This document shows positions 1-12,148 of a DNA stretch of 64,000 nucleotides, in pieces (the stretch's first letter is position 1; each line of letters opens with the position of its first letter). Both the position numbers and the translations under genes were made by a program. The notes beneath the pieces are model-generated. The model was given only the letters and a program-made list of their open reading frames with translations. It made no database searches and had not been told where the DNA came from. This stretch comes from Psococerastis gibbosa (taxonomy: Eukaryota > Arthropoda > Insecta > Psocodea > Psocidae): positions 24,385,089 through 24,449,088 of the forward strand of contig OZ020488.1 in the NCBI GenBank assembly GCA_963971405.1, written 5' to 3'.

Positions 1-24
1 CCACTACTCTACATGTCCTGGCAC
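1..24 (-). repeat. End fragment of tRNA-derived SINE
   Basis: The first bases of the window match, with one mismatch, the tRNA-side end of the SINE copies at 2,229-2,451 and 62,450-62,660 (shared CCACTACTCTACATGTC). The rest of this copy lies outside the window. Only the 5' end of the SINE (minus orientation) can be seen. Confidence 0.6.
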
Positions 25-2228
25 CTTTTAAGGCCTCTTCTATCGAAGATTGATGATCATCATGGCAGATGTAGTCATGATGACTATACTTAAGAATTGT
101 AATGCAGTGGTTTCACTACAAGGAGGTACAAATTAGGGATTTTCGCGTCTTCAGCTCTAGGACCACAAGGCATTACTCAGAAGCTCAGCTACTTTGAAGA
201 CAGACTTTGTACAGTTACAATTACATATTATACTGGCCCAATTGTTTTTATCTGCCTTTCAAGTCAACCGCGATCCAATACCCTGGGATTGATTTAAAAG
301 AGTGAACAAACTATAACTTTTATCTACTGTATCATGTAGGCTAGGTACAAGGCTACACATATTTTTATTTCATGGACAAAGAGATAAATTAAATCCACTC
401 ATAACAATGTGAAAACGGAGGGAATGACCAAAGACGGGTGACTTATCTTTTTCATTCATTGCAGTCCCTATTAAAATGCTGAAAGAAGCAAAATTTATAA
501 CCTACCTACCCTACCTAATACAGTTATTGATCATGCTAGATATAATTTATTGCAACTTGATCTCTTCATTTTTAAACCCCGGTTAAAATCATTAACGGTT
601 AACGAGGAAAAACTGGGTAGGAAAAGCGGAATAAGGAGTAAAGTTTCAAACATTCTCCAATTTCTCGGAATAAATTAATTCTTCGATAGCGCACAATAAC
701 AAGTTTCTTTTCCAATAACCGAGACATTCTGCTAGGCACACACAACTTTGGTTACAAGTTAAACAGTTTGCTTAATAATTAATCTTTGTGAAAAATGGTT
801 TGTACTTTTTTTTTCATCAAAACTCATCTAGTTCCCACCTAGGTTGGACTACATTATGCATGATTGAAATTGAAACTTTTGGCATCCAACGCTTAAATAA
901 GTATCTTACGTTGAAATATATATTGTAGACTTATATTGGGTACAATCCGAAGAAATAATGGGATCAATATTTTGCACAGGTCAGCAGAAACATTGATCCG
1001 GAAGGGCTGGTGCACTCCAGTTGGAAAACCCGCCGTAATATAATATGATAACTCGGAATTTTCAAATGCTAAGCTATGTCAAGTTACACTTCAAATGAAA
1101 GTTATTTTTAAGACTTTCAATCTGATATATGTCTTTTGTGGACCTGAACCGGAAGGTACAGGTACAATCAGTAGGGCCTACATTATTATCTTAATTACAG
1201 CTGGGCCTTTTTATTCGATATTCTTAATAAACTTGTGCTGCTTGACCTACAGTAAATTAAGATTTTTTTCATGAAGTTTTTGTAAGCCTGACTTGTAAGG
1301 TACGCGTGTCAAGTAAAATCAGTTTTTCAAACTTTGTAATATTAGGACATATTGCACATCAAATGGTCTATAATTTTACATCCTAACAATTATGACATGA
1401 GTCTGCGTCTTAAGGCTCGGGATTAATTACTTTTGGAAAAAACTGAGACGTTTGTGCTAATTCAATCATTGAACACAATACTGTAAAATAAGCACATGGA
1501 TATCTCGTGGGCTGTCTGCTCCTGTAATGCAATTTTCTACCAGACGGCGATTAGCCTATAAAATACGATAGCAGTAAATTATGGCTTGTTATTTGAATTA
1601 AGGGGCTGTTACAACGCAACGCGCACGTTACAAAGGAAGAAAAGCTGTGGGGAAGCGTACAATAAACTGCTGACACATGGCGGAGCTGTTAGCGATTCTA
1701 TCGAGCTCAGGAAATTTATAACGTAGGGAAATGTAAATCGCCCACTTCCACATATGGGGAAAGATTTGTCTCAGATTTCCTATTGTCGTGGAACTAGAAT
1801 TTTAAAAATCACTACCTACAGTTCCTTTCATCTGCATTAGTTAAGCTGATGAATTCAGAAAGCCTCACGTGTGGTCTTCTTCTTCTTTCATCATTAGGGA
1901 TCATCATGGCAATTTGTACCTTGAAGACTGCGACGCTGAAAAGAGAAGTCATACTCTTGCCAAATCACTGCCTCGGGTTCATCAATCTCTGTCCTTCTAT
2001 CTTCCTTTGGAATATTGCATGCATGTTCGTACCTCATCACATGGCCGAAGTATGTTCGTTTCCGTTACTAAACCGTCAGCAACAACTAGACTTCCGTGTC
2101 CAATCGCCTCAGGACCTCAGAATTAGGGACACGATCTCTCCCAGATATGATGCGTGTGTTCTTAGAAAATTTAATTTAAAGACTGGCAATTAATGGCCAG
2201 GGGATAAATGGGGAGGGGATAGACACGT
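25..2228. other. Intergenic, nothing recognised
   Basis: AT-rich DNA with only short chance reading frames (the longest, about 115 codons at 1,849-2,193, has no recognisable motif). I see no RNA gene, inverted repeat or coding exon. Confidence 0.6.
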
Positions 2229-2451
2229 AATAAATAAAAATAAATAAGGACTTTTTTTGTTCTATTACTAAGCCAACCTAGCGGAGTTAGGGCTATAAAG
2301 CCCTCTCTTACACTCAACTAGGAAGGCCCGGGACCGCCTGCTTCACATGCCCTCCGAAGCATGGCCAGAAAATGCAGGTAATGTGGGACTCGAACCAACA
2401 GCCTTTCGGGTGAAAGTTAGAGTCCGTACCACTAATCTACATGTCTTGGTG
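2229..2451 (-). mobile_element. tRNA-derived SINE, copy 1
   Basis: About 220 bp closely matching 62,450-62,660. On the minus strand it opens with a tRNA-like head (A-box-like GTAGAGTAGTGG in the better copy, B box GGTTCGAGYCC) and ends in an A-rich tail of AAATAAATAA type near 2,229. This is the architecture of a pol III-transcribed SINE mobilised by a LINE. This copy is somewhat more diverged around the B box (GGTTCGAGTCC). Confidence 0.75.
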
Positions 2452-3380
2452 GGAGTAGTCCCTACGACATTAACATTACAATATTATAGGAAAAAGGCAA
2501 AATCGGATTAATCCACAAATCAACCTGAATCTATTTTAATAAATATAAATGTATTCTCAATCATTATTATTATTTTTATTTATTTATTTTTTATATATTT
2601 AAATTGAGGCAGTATATGCATATAATACTGTTTTTCTCACTGGCAATGATTGGCAAGTTTCTGCAGTGAAATACTTGGATAAACTACGGTATTCATCTCA
2701 TGCTAGGAACTCTTTCGACGCATTTGTGTATGAATTTGTATTTTATTTAACTTTTGCAGCAATATCAGCTCAATCTGTTTTTTCTGATAAATCACCAACA
2801 CTAATATCCACGTCATTAAAGCACAGCAATAGCTATTTGCTATTCAAGTGAGAGGTTTGTGATATATCAATTTGCCAATGTTATCGTGGCCATTGGGGAA
2901 TCAATAAAACGTAGCCAAGCGAGTTTATGACGGTCATGTGTTTGCCAACCGGGCCTCTAATTGCTCATATTCCCTCCGTTGCAGATGTGCGCCCGCCCTT
3001 TCAACCCATTGCTTCCAACCCAAAGGCAACCCTGTACTGCAATATGGGCAGTTTTCAATGAAAGTTCCACTTCTATTGTAGCAAGCACAGCTTAATAATG
3101 ACTTTTGACTTTTAGCCAGCCATGGACAAATAAACATATGGACTCGCAACAGCCTACTAGTGGGCAGGATTCCCGCGGCCATTTGCAATGTTTCCAAAAT
3201 TCAAATTTCCTTCATTACATTTTATTATGTATTGTATTCCATTTTTCTCTTTTATATCAAAATATCAAATGATAACTTTAGGTACTAAAATTGCTAAATC
3301 TTGCTTAAAATTACAATCCTTTAAAGCTTTTGAAATTATTTTTAAACATTAGATCTACAATTACATTGTAGTATAATATG
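2452..3380. other. Intergenic, nothing recognised
   Basis: No supported gene. An 87-codon minus-strand frame at 2,934-3,197 is Cys-rich but matches no motif I know and has no splice context. Confidence 0.5.
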
Positions 3381-3439
3381 GTATATATAACACTGACATT
3401 AAATTAACTTTGGTTGAAGAGGTCACATCCTAGTTATAA

Positions 3440-3605
3440 CCGAAATTAGAGGATATGGAAAAAACTGGGCTAGGCGGGATTCGACCCACGATCTACGCTT
3501 AACCGGGGCGTCGTCTTAACCGCTGGACCACGACGCCTGGGTTAAGCGTAAATCGTGGGTTCGAATCCCCCCAAGCCCAGTTTTTTCCATATCCTCTAAT
3601 TTCGG
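3440..3605. repeat. Foldback with tRNA-like arms, copy 1
   Basis: A near-perfect 166-bp palindrome. Both ends read CCGAAATTAGAGGATATGG inward. Each arm then carries a pol III-terminator-like T run (TTTTTT read outward) and the 3' half of a tRNA-like molecule (T-loop GGTTCGAATCC, acceptor strand AAGCCC). The left arm reads as a tRNA-like sequence on the minus strand (A-box-like TGGTCCAGCGGTTA), and the right arm begins part way through the anticodon arm. It shares upstream sequence (TATATAACACTGACATTAAA at 3,383) with the copy at 51,903-52,149. It looks like two inverted partial copies of the tRNA-like unit seen singly at 22,477-22,551. Confidence 0.8.
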
Positions 3606-5220
3606 GGAAAGGATATGTAAATATTTCTTAAACATTCTGTCTCTGCATTGGAAGTTAACTTTAAGGCGTACCTATAATATTGGTGTCCTGTCGCGCTAAT
3701 ATATAAGCAAGAATACATTTAGGTGGGACACTTTTACAATGAGGTCAAGGAAGCCCTGCTGAAATCATCAATATTAAAGTAAGCTATAAGTTCAATGCAG
3801 AATTAAATCTCGAAATCGAAAATTTCACCATCACAAAGTTTTCCTTATACTAGCATATGAATATGAAAGAAACAATAAACATGTCGAATATTCTCACTCT
3901 TGAGCTGACAGTCATAGCGAAATTATACTTAAGTATTACGAACCCCCCAAAATTGAGTTAAACCAAAATAAAAACAATCGCCCCGAGATATGATTTTTGT
4001 GTACCAACATGCCAATCATCAAAATCCACCGAGTAGTTTGCCCACAAATCGACAAACAATATACAGACAGAACAACAGTTACCAATCATAAAAACCACTG
4101 TTTTGATTTCCTGGGACCTCAAAACGTGTATATCTACTGAAATCTCGAAATCGAAATTTTCGATGTCGCAAAGATTTCCTTACACAAACGTACAATATAT
4201 AGGAAATTAAAAATTAAATATCGCATGAAATATCGATCATAGAGCTGTCAAAACAGTATGTATCAATTAACAGAAATGTCCCTATACATTATTTTCACGT
4301 CATAACACCGATAGGCCACAATTACCGAACTTCACGGTTGATGAGAGAATTTGAAAACTTTGGCCAATCAGCGTTAGTGACGGCCACATATCATATATGA
4401 GAATGGAGAGGAGCATTTCTGCTAATCGATGTGATATTTTTGACCGCTCTAAGATACATATTTCCTGTGAAGTCTGAGTTTAGGTACAAAAAACCGATTT
4501 GTTCAATGCAACATGCGTGAAGCGAGCCAAATAAGTGTGAAACATTTATTCATACTAAAAGTTTCCTTGAAGGAAATACGCTTAAAATGTACAATATATC
4601 CTAAAATATGGTAAGTCGTAAGAAACGTATGATGCAGGGCACGTATCTCATACGGGCCAGGTCGCATCCGTTGTGTGCGGCTCCATGATAAATTGTTAAA
4701 CTTTCGAACACATTTTACCCAGCCCTCATCTTTTTTTCTTTTTCTGAAAAATTATCCGAGCATTCATTAGTTGTGGAGCCCACTATGGTGAGAAAATTAT
4801 TCGTTCAGAAGCCGTGAGCTACGTGATCTGCATGATGAAGCCACGTGCTGTCGTGTTTTAAATAGGTCCTTTACGTTCAGAGGCGTTCTACTGGAAGGTT
4901 AAAACGCGAAAGTTTTCATTTTTCTTCAGGTTTGCTTAATTGAAATGCTCCGTGTTTGAAGAAATGATCAAGCCAACGGAGTTAGTATAGTTACATTCCA
5001 CTGAAACTGAACAAACAGCTCCTTTTAATCTGTTTATTTTCAGCTAGAAGCTTGTAGAAAATTTTGATGAATTAGGCAAGATTAAAGGAGCCCTGCCTGA
5101 TGGCTTCGTGAGCTTTCGGCGCATCTGATTCAAGAATCAATTAAATTAAATTCTAGGATTTAATGCAGTACTGAGTACGGCAATACTACAATACTTCTAT
5201 CAAAACATAATTTTATTCAA
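3606..5220. repeat. Diverged family A pieces in otherwise blank DNA
   Basis: Pieces at about 3,805-3,857 and 3,940-4,190 match the 3' third of the family A repeat (GAGTAGTTTGCCC; ACCTCAAAACGTG; AAATCTCGAAATCGAAA), in plus orientation and well diverged. The remainder, about 4,190-5,220, holds nothing I recognise. Confidence 0.65.
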
Positions 5221-5400
5221 TGAAGCAGTAGAATCCGGGATGATAGACCGCGGTCAATCTGACAGCGTATTTTCAAACATTCAAGCTGTTGCTGAGGAAC
5301 CTCCAATACAATCATAGAAGTCAAGTCAATGCAGTTCCACCGAAACGTTTGGAAGTACGCTTTCAAATTGACCACGGCTTATCATCTATCATCCCTATTG
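5221..5400. repeat. Remnant of PLE terminal repeat, inverted pair
   Basis: TGAAGCAGTAGAATCCGGG at 5,221 matches the outer end of the terminal repeat of the PLE at 17,634 (one substitution in the shared stretch). About 110 bp on, CGAAACGTTTGGAAGT and the following sequence match the same repeat in the opposite orientation. This is a short non-coding foldback left from a PLE, without any reverse transcriptase sequence. It lies 30 bp from a family A copy, repeating the PLE/family A association seen at 17-20 kb. Confidence 0.65.
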
Positions 5401-5430
5401 TCATATCATAATATTATTTCTCTCCAAAGT

Positions 5431-6183
5431 AAAGGACCGGTCCGAGTTTACTCGAACATGCTGTGGGGGGGGGGGGGGAGGTGTCCACCTGACGTCACTG
5501 GAGGTGAGGTAACCTCAATATATTTAAAACACATTACAACACAGTAATAAAGGCAGGGCAGGCAATGCAATTCAGCGTGTAGTTTCTATCATTTTTTCAA
5601 AAAAAAATGTTTGCGCTGAAGCAAATAGGTTTTTGGGAAAGCCAACTGTTCGGTTTCGTTACTCAACTTAACACCTAAAGCATGCCTGAAGGTAGAAATC
5701 ATCGATAGAAAAGTTTCGCAGAAATATTATTTTTTAGTCATTTTTCATTAAAATTAAGTTATTTTTATTTTTTTACCCCCCAGAAGCAAACTATCAAGGG
5801 GTAAGCGGCCCCCCGCATTTTATCAACATTAAGAACGACTAGAATATATGTGAATTTAAAAGAAATCGTTGGAGCCGTTTTTGAGAAATAATTTTTTTTG
5901 ACGTTTTTTTGAGTTTTTTTGAGAATGAAACCCCCCAAATTGAGTTAGCCCCAAATAAAAAAAATTGTCTCGAGGTATGATTTTTGTGAACCTACATGCC
6001 GAATTTCATCAAAATCGACCGAGTAGTTTGCCCGGAAATCGATGCACAGACAGGCAGACATTTCGTAAAAACCACTTTTTTGGGTTCCTGGGACCTCAAA
6101 ACGTGTAAATCCGTTGAAATCTCGGAATCGAAAATTTCGACCATCACAAAGCTTTCCTTATACTACGCATAAATTGGAAAGCA
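5431..6183 (+). repeat. Family A repeat, nearly full-length copy
   Basis: About 750 bp of an unclassified dispersed repeat. It starts near AAAGGACCGGTCCGAG and passes a G run (5,463-5,479) and a conserved A/T-rich body (ACCCCCCAGAAGCAAACTATC; GAGTAGTTTGCCCGGAAATC). It contains a short CAGA microsatellite and ends in a terminal hairpin GCTTTCCTTATAC/GTATAA-ATTGGAAAGC followed by CAAAAA. No coding capacity is visible. Other copies lie at 8,700, 10,780, 11,640, 17,190 and 20,560. Confidence 0.85.
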
Positions 6184-6700
6184 AAAATACTGACCTAATT
6201 TTCAGCCCAGTTACAGGTGGGAAAGGTACATGAAGAAATTATACAGTAAATGCGTATTCAGTGGGAAATTTTTCTATCTATTAAACAATATTCTATTAGG
6301 AATTTTATCAGTAAAAAATATTTCCAATTATTGTTTTTAGCCAAAAACTAAGAGAAAAGCGAAAATGTCGCGGTATTTCGCGGTTTACAAAGGGTTTTGG
6401 CTTTTGTTGGTGCGGGGGAAAATTCCATGTTCGATTAAGCGCATCAAACTACATATTATACAATACAGTATCCGTCGAGAAATGTTTTTTCAGAATTTTT
6501 TCATGCTAGTTAAAAATCCCCTTTTATTATTGATCTGGCTGCTTTTGACTTACTTGTAGCCTATTAATACTGGCACTTACACAAATTTTTAAACGCCTAA
6601 CCCTAAAACATGGCGACAAATAAATACACTGCTATTGTAATATATATGTTTATTCATTTACTTTTATTTCTACTGTACTTGCATGGATGTGAAATCTGGA
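6184..6700. other. Intergenic, nothing recognised
   Basis: AT-rich DNA with one chance 64-codon frame; no supported feature. Confidence 0.55.
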
Positions 6701-6724
6701 CTATGACAGATAAGGAACGAAAGA

Positions 6725-6818
6725 GACTAAAATTTGGTACGCACCATCATTGAGGGCACAGTAGAAGAAACCAATAGAAGAAGAAGGCCAATCATGGGAT
6801 TCATGGATCAACTGAAGG
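6725..6818 (+). pseudogene. Scrap of non-LTR retrotransposon C-terminus
   Basis: The plus strand reads VRTIIEGTVEETNRRRRP and then MGFMDQLKEDA. This corresponds to the 'IIEG...RGRPR...D.IKKD' tail of endonuclease/reverse-transcriptase retrotransposons; compare the better copy at 30,580-30,660 in this window. Only about 30 codons are recognisable and no flanking target duplication was found. It is a decayed fragment. Confidence 0.55.
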
Positions 6819-8698
6819 AGGACGCATGAGCTCGAACGTTTACCAATATAACCCTCAAAGACTAAGCCTACTTTACATGAAGCAAACTCAATAAAGGGGA
6901 AAATCGCGGCTCTGACCCCGTGGTTGTGCATACCCTCCGCAGTGACCTCGCCAGCAATGTCCACAGCAAAGGTCAACAGAGAGGTCAATTGGCTAAAGCC
7001 ACAGGGTAAATAGCAGGATCTTTCATATTCCCCATAGTTACGATCACATAACCACTAATAAGGGATTGCCAGTTTGCGCGCTTTAATCGTACAGGAGCTT
7101 CAAAAGTTATTGTAAGCTTCTTAACTTAACCGCTATGTGAGTTAAATCATAATCCCTGTTAGGGTTTTATATGTTTTGCGGCATCAACCAAGCGCTTTGA
7201 GAAGATAATGAGCCTTCAGTAATCCATGTACAGTACGTACCACCCGATGACATTTGGGACACTTATAAAAATATAATAATCACACTGTTCCAATCGAAGT
7301 TATAGTTTTTTGTATAAATCTACCAGGGGAAAGAATCAGGTCATCTTAAGGAAGAAAAAACTAAATTAAATTGATGCGTTTTAACACTTGTCGCGAGAGA
7401 ACTCACTGGATAGTGAGAGGGCTCTCATTGTGCGCTTATGCATAATATAGATCAACCATTAGAAAAATAGATTTTATTTTGGGCCAGTCAATAACCATAA
7501 TTTCTCCATTTAAAAATAAGATCCCCTACAATTTGAAATACTAGGATTAGGTACCCGGATTTTATAACACTACAAGCTGGTAATTTATTGGAAAACAGTT
7601 ATAAACAATAGGCCGAAACTAACAATTTCATTTTCTACAAAAAACTTTCCGATTTTCCCATAGATTTGGAAAATTGTTATGCTGCTGTTGGTACCTATTG
7701 CAGGAATTAGGAGTCGTAGGTGTCAAAGTCAATCCCTAGAACGACTGGGAACATTGGATAATGAACATACGACATTTAAAGAGCAGATTAAATTTTTAAT
7801 AATTGACAGCAAACCTTCGCAAAGTAGCATCCAATCTATGGAAACAATATTGTAATTTGTATGCAATCGTCAAGCGAAGCTCATTCCAATAACGATGATG
7901 AATTCCATTAAAATCTCTGCTTACCACCATTAGCAAAGAATTTAAGACAATAATCCCCCATGTCGACACTCATATATTTTAGTTAACACTTTAATCCGCA
8001 TTATCACAAGACTAAGCCAACAGGTATTGTTTATTCGGGCTTATTGGCAATTTGGCAAATATCACGGTTTAACCGGTAACAACAAGATAATTATGAACGC
8101 CGGATACTGATAATGGAACAAGAGAATCCGGACAATTGGGTCGTGGTCGATTTGAATGTCAACTTACAAACATTTTAGACTCGTATCTGTACTTGGTGTA
8201 AGTCATTGCGTCAATGGTAAGCTTGAGTCAGCTTGTCCATAATGGCTTGTAGCGGGTGTAGGTTGACATCGAGGACGTATTACAGTTTTCCAATGGCCAA
8301 AATTGCATACGGAAACAATACAAATAATGTCCGAAATCCATGGGGTCGTTGGCATTGGACAAGGGACCTATGGGGGACTACAAGTTGGCCTAGGTCCATA
8401 AAACGTCCTTTATTATTATTATAGATTTGAAAGTTCGCTATTTTCTTTGGGTTTGGATATGACAGTCCTCTTTAAACACAAGCTTTGTTAGCCCGCAAAA
8501 AATAATTAATTCATATTCAATGTATTGTATTGTAATGTAAATGTATAAGTTTAAGCTCAGCTGAGCTCAGCTGGGTCCATCAAAAGTTCTTAAAAATAAA
8601 TACAAAATAAAAAAAACTACAAACAATTCGTCAACAGCTGTGGGTGATATATCTTCAATTGTACTATGTATCTCACAGGCTCAGTAGCGACTCAGTTC
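6819..8698. other. Intergenic, nothing recognised
   Basis: No gene or repeat supported. A short palindrome (AGCTCAGCTGAGCTCAGCTG, near 8,555) lies in it. Confidence 0.55.
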
Positions 8699-8936
8699 AA
8701 TAAAAAAAATGGTCCCGAGGCATGATTTTTGTAAACCTACATGCTAAATTTCATCCAAATCGACCGAGTAGTTTGCCCGGAAATCGATGCACAGACAGAC
8801 AGACAGACATTTTGTAAAAACCACATTTTTGGGTTTCTGGGACCTCAAAACGTGTAAATCCGTTGAAATCTCGGAATTGAAAATTTCGACCATCACAAAG
8901 CTTTCCTTATACCTTTCCGTATAAATTGGAAAGCAA
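8699..8936 (+). repeat. Family A repeat, 3' third
   Basis: Matches the last ~240 bp of family A: CCCGAGGCATGATTTTTGT, GAGTAGTTTGCCCGGAAATC, four CAGA units, and the terminal GGAAAGCAA. It is 5'-truncated, as copies of non-LTR or SINE-like elements often are. Confidence 0.85.
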
Positions 8937-10779
8937 TAACAACAGCTTACTTTATGTGGAAGAGCCTCAAATGGAATGTTCTGAATTTAAAACAACCCCC
9001 AACTACAATGATAGGGCGGAAGTTTTTAAACACAACGATACCATGAAAATCTAAATACTGTATAACTTACCTACTGTAGGTCCAATTTCAAAATAATAAG
9101 AGACAAAATTAATCTATTACCTAGCAAAAAGAAAAAGGAAATCAATAGTGGAAAGCGAGAGTGCAAAATGGTCATTCCAGCGGGAGAAAAAATCTGGTGG
9201 CTAACTCTAAGTGAAGCCCGTGATAAAAGTGAAGAAATCAGAGAAAAGGAAACAAAATACCAGGATATGAGAAAGATATGAGGTCCGAACTAAGGACAGA
9301 GCTCCACAGGAAAGAGGACAATACTCACTCTGCTGTAAGACCATTAGCGAGCTGTAGAAAGAGGTTTTCTCTTCACAGAGAGCCTATTGTTTTATATATA
9401 ACAACAGACTGTGAGCTAAATGCCAAATGCCCAGACATGTGCTAGAAAGTATTAAGTCAGACTTTGCACAGAAAAGAAGTTGGGATTAAAGTCACCACTA
9501 TTTCCAACGTCAGCAGATGGATAGCTAAACAATGAATTCGATAGATATCAGCACTTGACACGTTGAAACAGCATGGGGCATGGTGCTCAATTGTCTATAT
9601 TACCTTAATATTACCTTTCCGTATTATAGAGAGGGTGGAAGTCTACGAGTACTAGTGAAAATATATAATATATTTTTTTAAGTGCCCCTCATTACCAACT
9701 CTAATATTTATTCGATCAAAGAAGTTTTTGGAATGTTTACGTTAAAGTAGGCTATATAAATATACATAATACGATTTGAATTTCCTATTTAAAAAAAATA
9801 CATATATAATACGATTTGAATTTCCTATTTTTCCTTGGCCAATTTATTTTATATAATTTTGGAAAAATATTCGAGTGTTTAATACCGGGAATCCCATCAC
9901 CTAAAGTTCAAGCGTACTATACAATGTTAAGTAAGAGTTAGACTGAAATAAAAGCAATTGGGTATATCAATTATCATGGTGGTTGAGCACTAAATAGGAT
10001 ACGGATGTAAGACGTTTTTGATTATTTGAAGCTAACTGCTAAGGATGACATTTTAACTGAGTTTCTGAATATAGATTGGCATGATAAAGCGTCACATCGC
10101 TTGAGCATTTTAAAGCACTGTAAAGCAGCATTTTCAAATAATTTCATAAATAACAAGGGCGAATTCGGGGTATCCCTCGGTAATAAGAATCCAGCATCCC
10201 CTAGGCAATTTCCATCTAAAGGGGGAGTAAGTAAGTGGATTTGGGGGAAGAATTTCGCCAGAATAAGGCTCCAAAATTGAATTGGATCCATTGAACACAC
10301 AAAATTCCAATTAAAATATGCATATTGTATATTATAACAATTTATAGGTATAGATTATAGGCACTGCGTCTAATTTATTCACTGAAATAATGTCATGCTG
10401 GAGCGTTCTTAGTAAGGGCGAATACGACCACCCTCTGACAGTCCAGTTAGAACATACCCATTGAGTAATACATTTAATTTAATGACTTTTCATCTTTTAC
10501 AGACTTCATAGCATAAAATTCGTACTAAGTACGCGTATATATAATCCAAAAATTAAGAAGGAAACTCACAAAAACAAATAACCTTAGAAGATAGCCAGCT
10601 CTTCAAAGTTCTTTTATAAGATAAATTGCCCAAAGGGGATGTTTTCTAATCGGCTTTCTTCTAGTTGTTCCTTTGCCACACTTCTTTCTAGAGATAATTT
10701 GGCATAGAATAAATGGTAAAAAGAACAATAAACAACCGGTACGAGTGAACTTGTACAGGCTTCCCTATTTTTTAATTTG
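8937..10779. other. Intergenic with a short direct duplication
   Basis: No gene supported. At 9,768-9,832 a 27-bp unit (core AATACGATTTGAATTTCC) occurs twice, about 40 bp apart, with an A-rich spacer. An 84-codon frame at 10,026-10,280 resembles no family I know. Confidence 0.5.
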
Positions 10780-10905
10780 ACGGACAGACAGACGTTTCGT
10801 AAAACTCACTTTTTTGGTTCGTGGTCACTCAAAACGTGTGTAAATCTGTTGAAATCTCGAAATCTAAAATTTCGAACATCACAAACCTCTGTATTACACA
10901 CTCGA
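10780..10905 (+). repeat. Family A fragment
   Basis: Diverged 3' portion: CGGACAGACAGACGTTTCGT, CTCAAAACGTGTG, GAAATCTCGAAATC. It lacks the terminal hairpin. It is followed by an unrelated near-perfect hairpin at about 10,908-10,933 (ATATTGTTCC / GGAACAATAT). Confidence 0.7.
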
Positions 10906-10934
10906 ATATTGTTCCTATATTGGAACAATATTTG

Positions 10935-11638
10935 ATCCAATAAATATGGAACCAAGAAAAATTCAATAGTGTAAAAATAGCCTACCGAAATTCCGATTCA
11001 AATCATAAACGATAATACATAATATATTCCACAAAAACATTCTTCGATCGAATTAATATTGTGTATTGTAATCAGGGCATACACTTTCTTTACATTGCAC
11101 TAACGAAACAGGAAAACAATAAATTTGCATATTTTTTCTGGGCGATGAATACATCCAGTAAGTCAGTGTTGATGTGGGATTTTTCTGGTAAGCAAAGGCA
11201 GCTGGGCTGGGCAATATTCTCATTTAATTTTTTTTAATTTCATTTCCGGTACATTACCCTAAACTCAGCTAAGCATCTTCCTTATAATCAACCTGGTGGC
11301 TGGTATGAACGACCCATGTGGCTTTCGAATAATATTGGAGCCTAAAGTCATAGCCACGACCTAAAATCTTATAAGCTCGTGTCCTGAATGTAGGCCATGG
11401 GGTACCCACAGACCACAGGTAAGTACCCCTTCTAATTATGTGACGTTTTTATACAGTTTTTTATATTATTTTATAAAGTCAAATTTGAATACACCCCCCG
11501 GGCCTCGATTAGTATTCTCTACTTTACTGTGAAATAAATTCTAATTTGCATGCCCCAACGTGGGGGTGGAAGCGTGTATAGGGGCTACAATGAAAGGGAC
11601 TAGGCTTACATGTACTGTATGCATACCATTGTCGACAG
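10935..11638. other. Intergenic, nothing recognised
   Basis: No supported feature. Confidence 0.5.
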
Positions 11639-12148
11639 GCAAGCAAGCAATCTGTCCGGTTTCGTTAGTCAATTTAACACCTAAAACATGCCTGAAGGTA
11701 GAAATCATCGATGGAAAGGTTTTACAGAAAAATTATTTTTTAGTCATTTTTCATTAAAATTTAGTTATTTTTATTTTTTTACCCCCAGAAGCAAACTATC
11801 AAGGGGCAAGCGACCCCCCGCATTTTGTCAACAATAATAACGACTACAATATATGTGAATTTAAAATAAATCGTTGGAGCCGTTTTGGATAAATAATTTT
11901 TTTTTAGACGTTTTTTTGGAGTTTTATGAAAATTTTATGTAAACCTACATGCCGAATTTCATCAAAATCGACTGAGCAGTTTGCCCAGAAATCGACGAAC
12001 AGACAGACCGACAGAAAACAGACATTTCGTAAAATCCACTTTTTTGGGTTCCTAGGATCTCAAAACGTGTAAATCCGTTGAAATCTCGGAATCGAAAATT
12101 TCGACCGTCACAAAGCTTCCCTTATACTACGTATAAATTGGAAAGCAA
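11639..12148 (+). repeat. Family A repeat, middle and 3' part
   Basis: About 510 bp beginning at the CTGTCCGGTTTCGTTAGTC segment and ending in the terminal hairpin and GGAAAGCAATAA. It has an internal deletion relative to other copies just after 'GGAGTTTTATGAAAATTTTATG' (~11,910-11,940). A poly-T tract of more than 20 bases lies just downstream (12,190-12,212). Confidence 0.85.

Noticed and set aside
1849..2193. 114-codon open frame
   Set aside because: No motif, no splice or promoter context, overlapping frames of similar quality; expected by chance in 64 kb.
8540..8580. AGCTCAGCTG palindrome as an E-box cluster
   Set aside because: Short local palindrome without a nearby gene.
10026..10280. 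84-codon plus and 92-codon minus frames
   Set aside because: Mutually overlapping, no recognisable domain.
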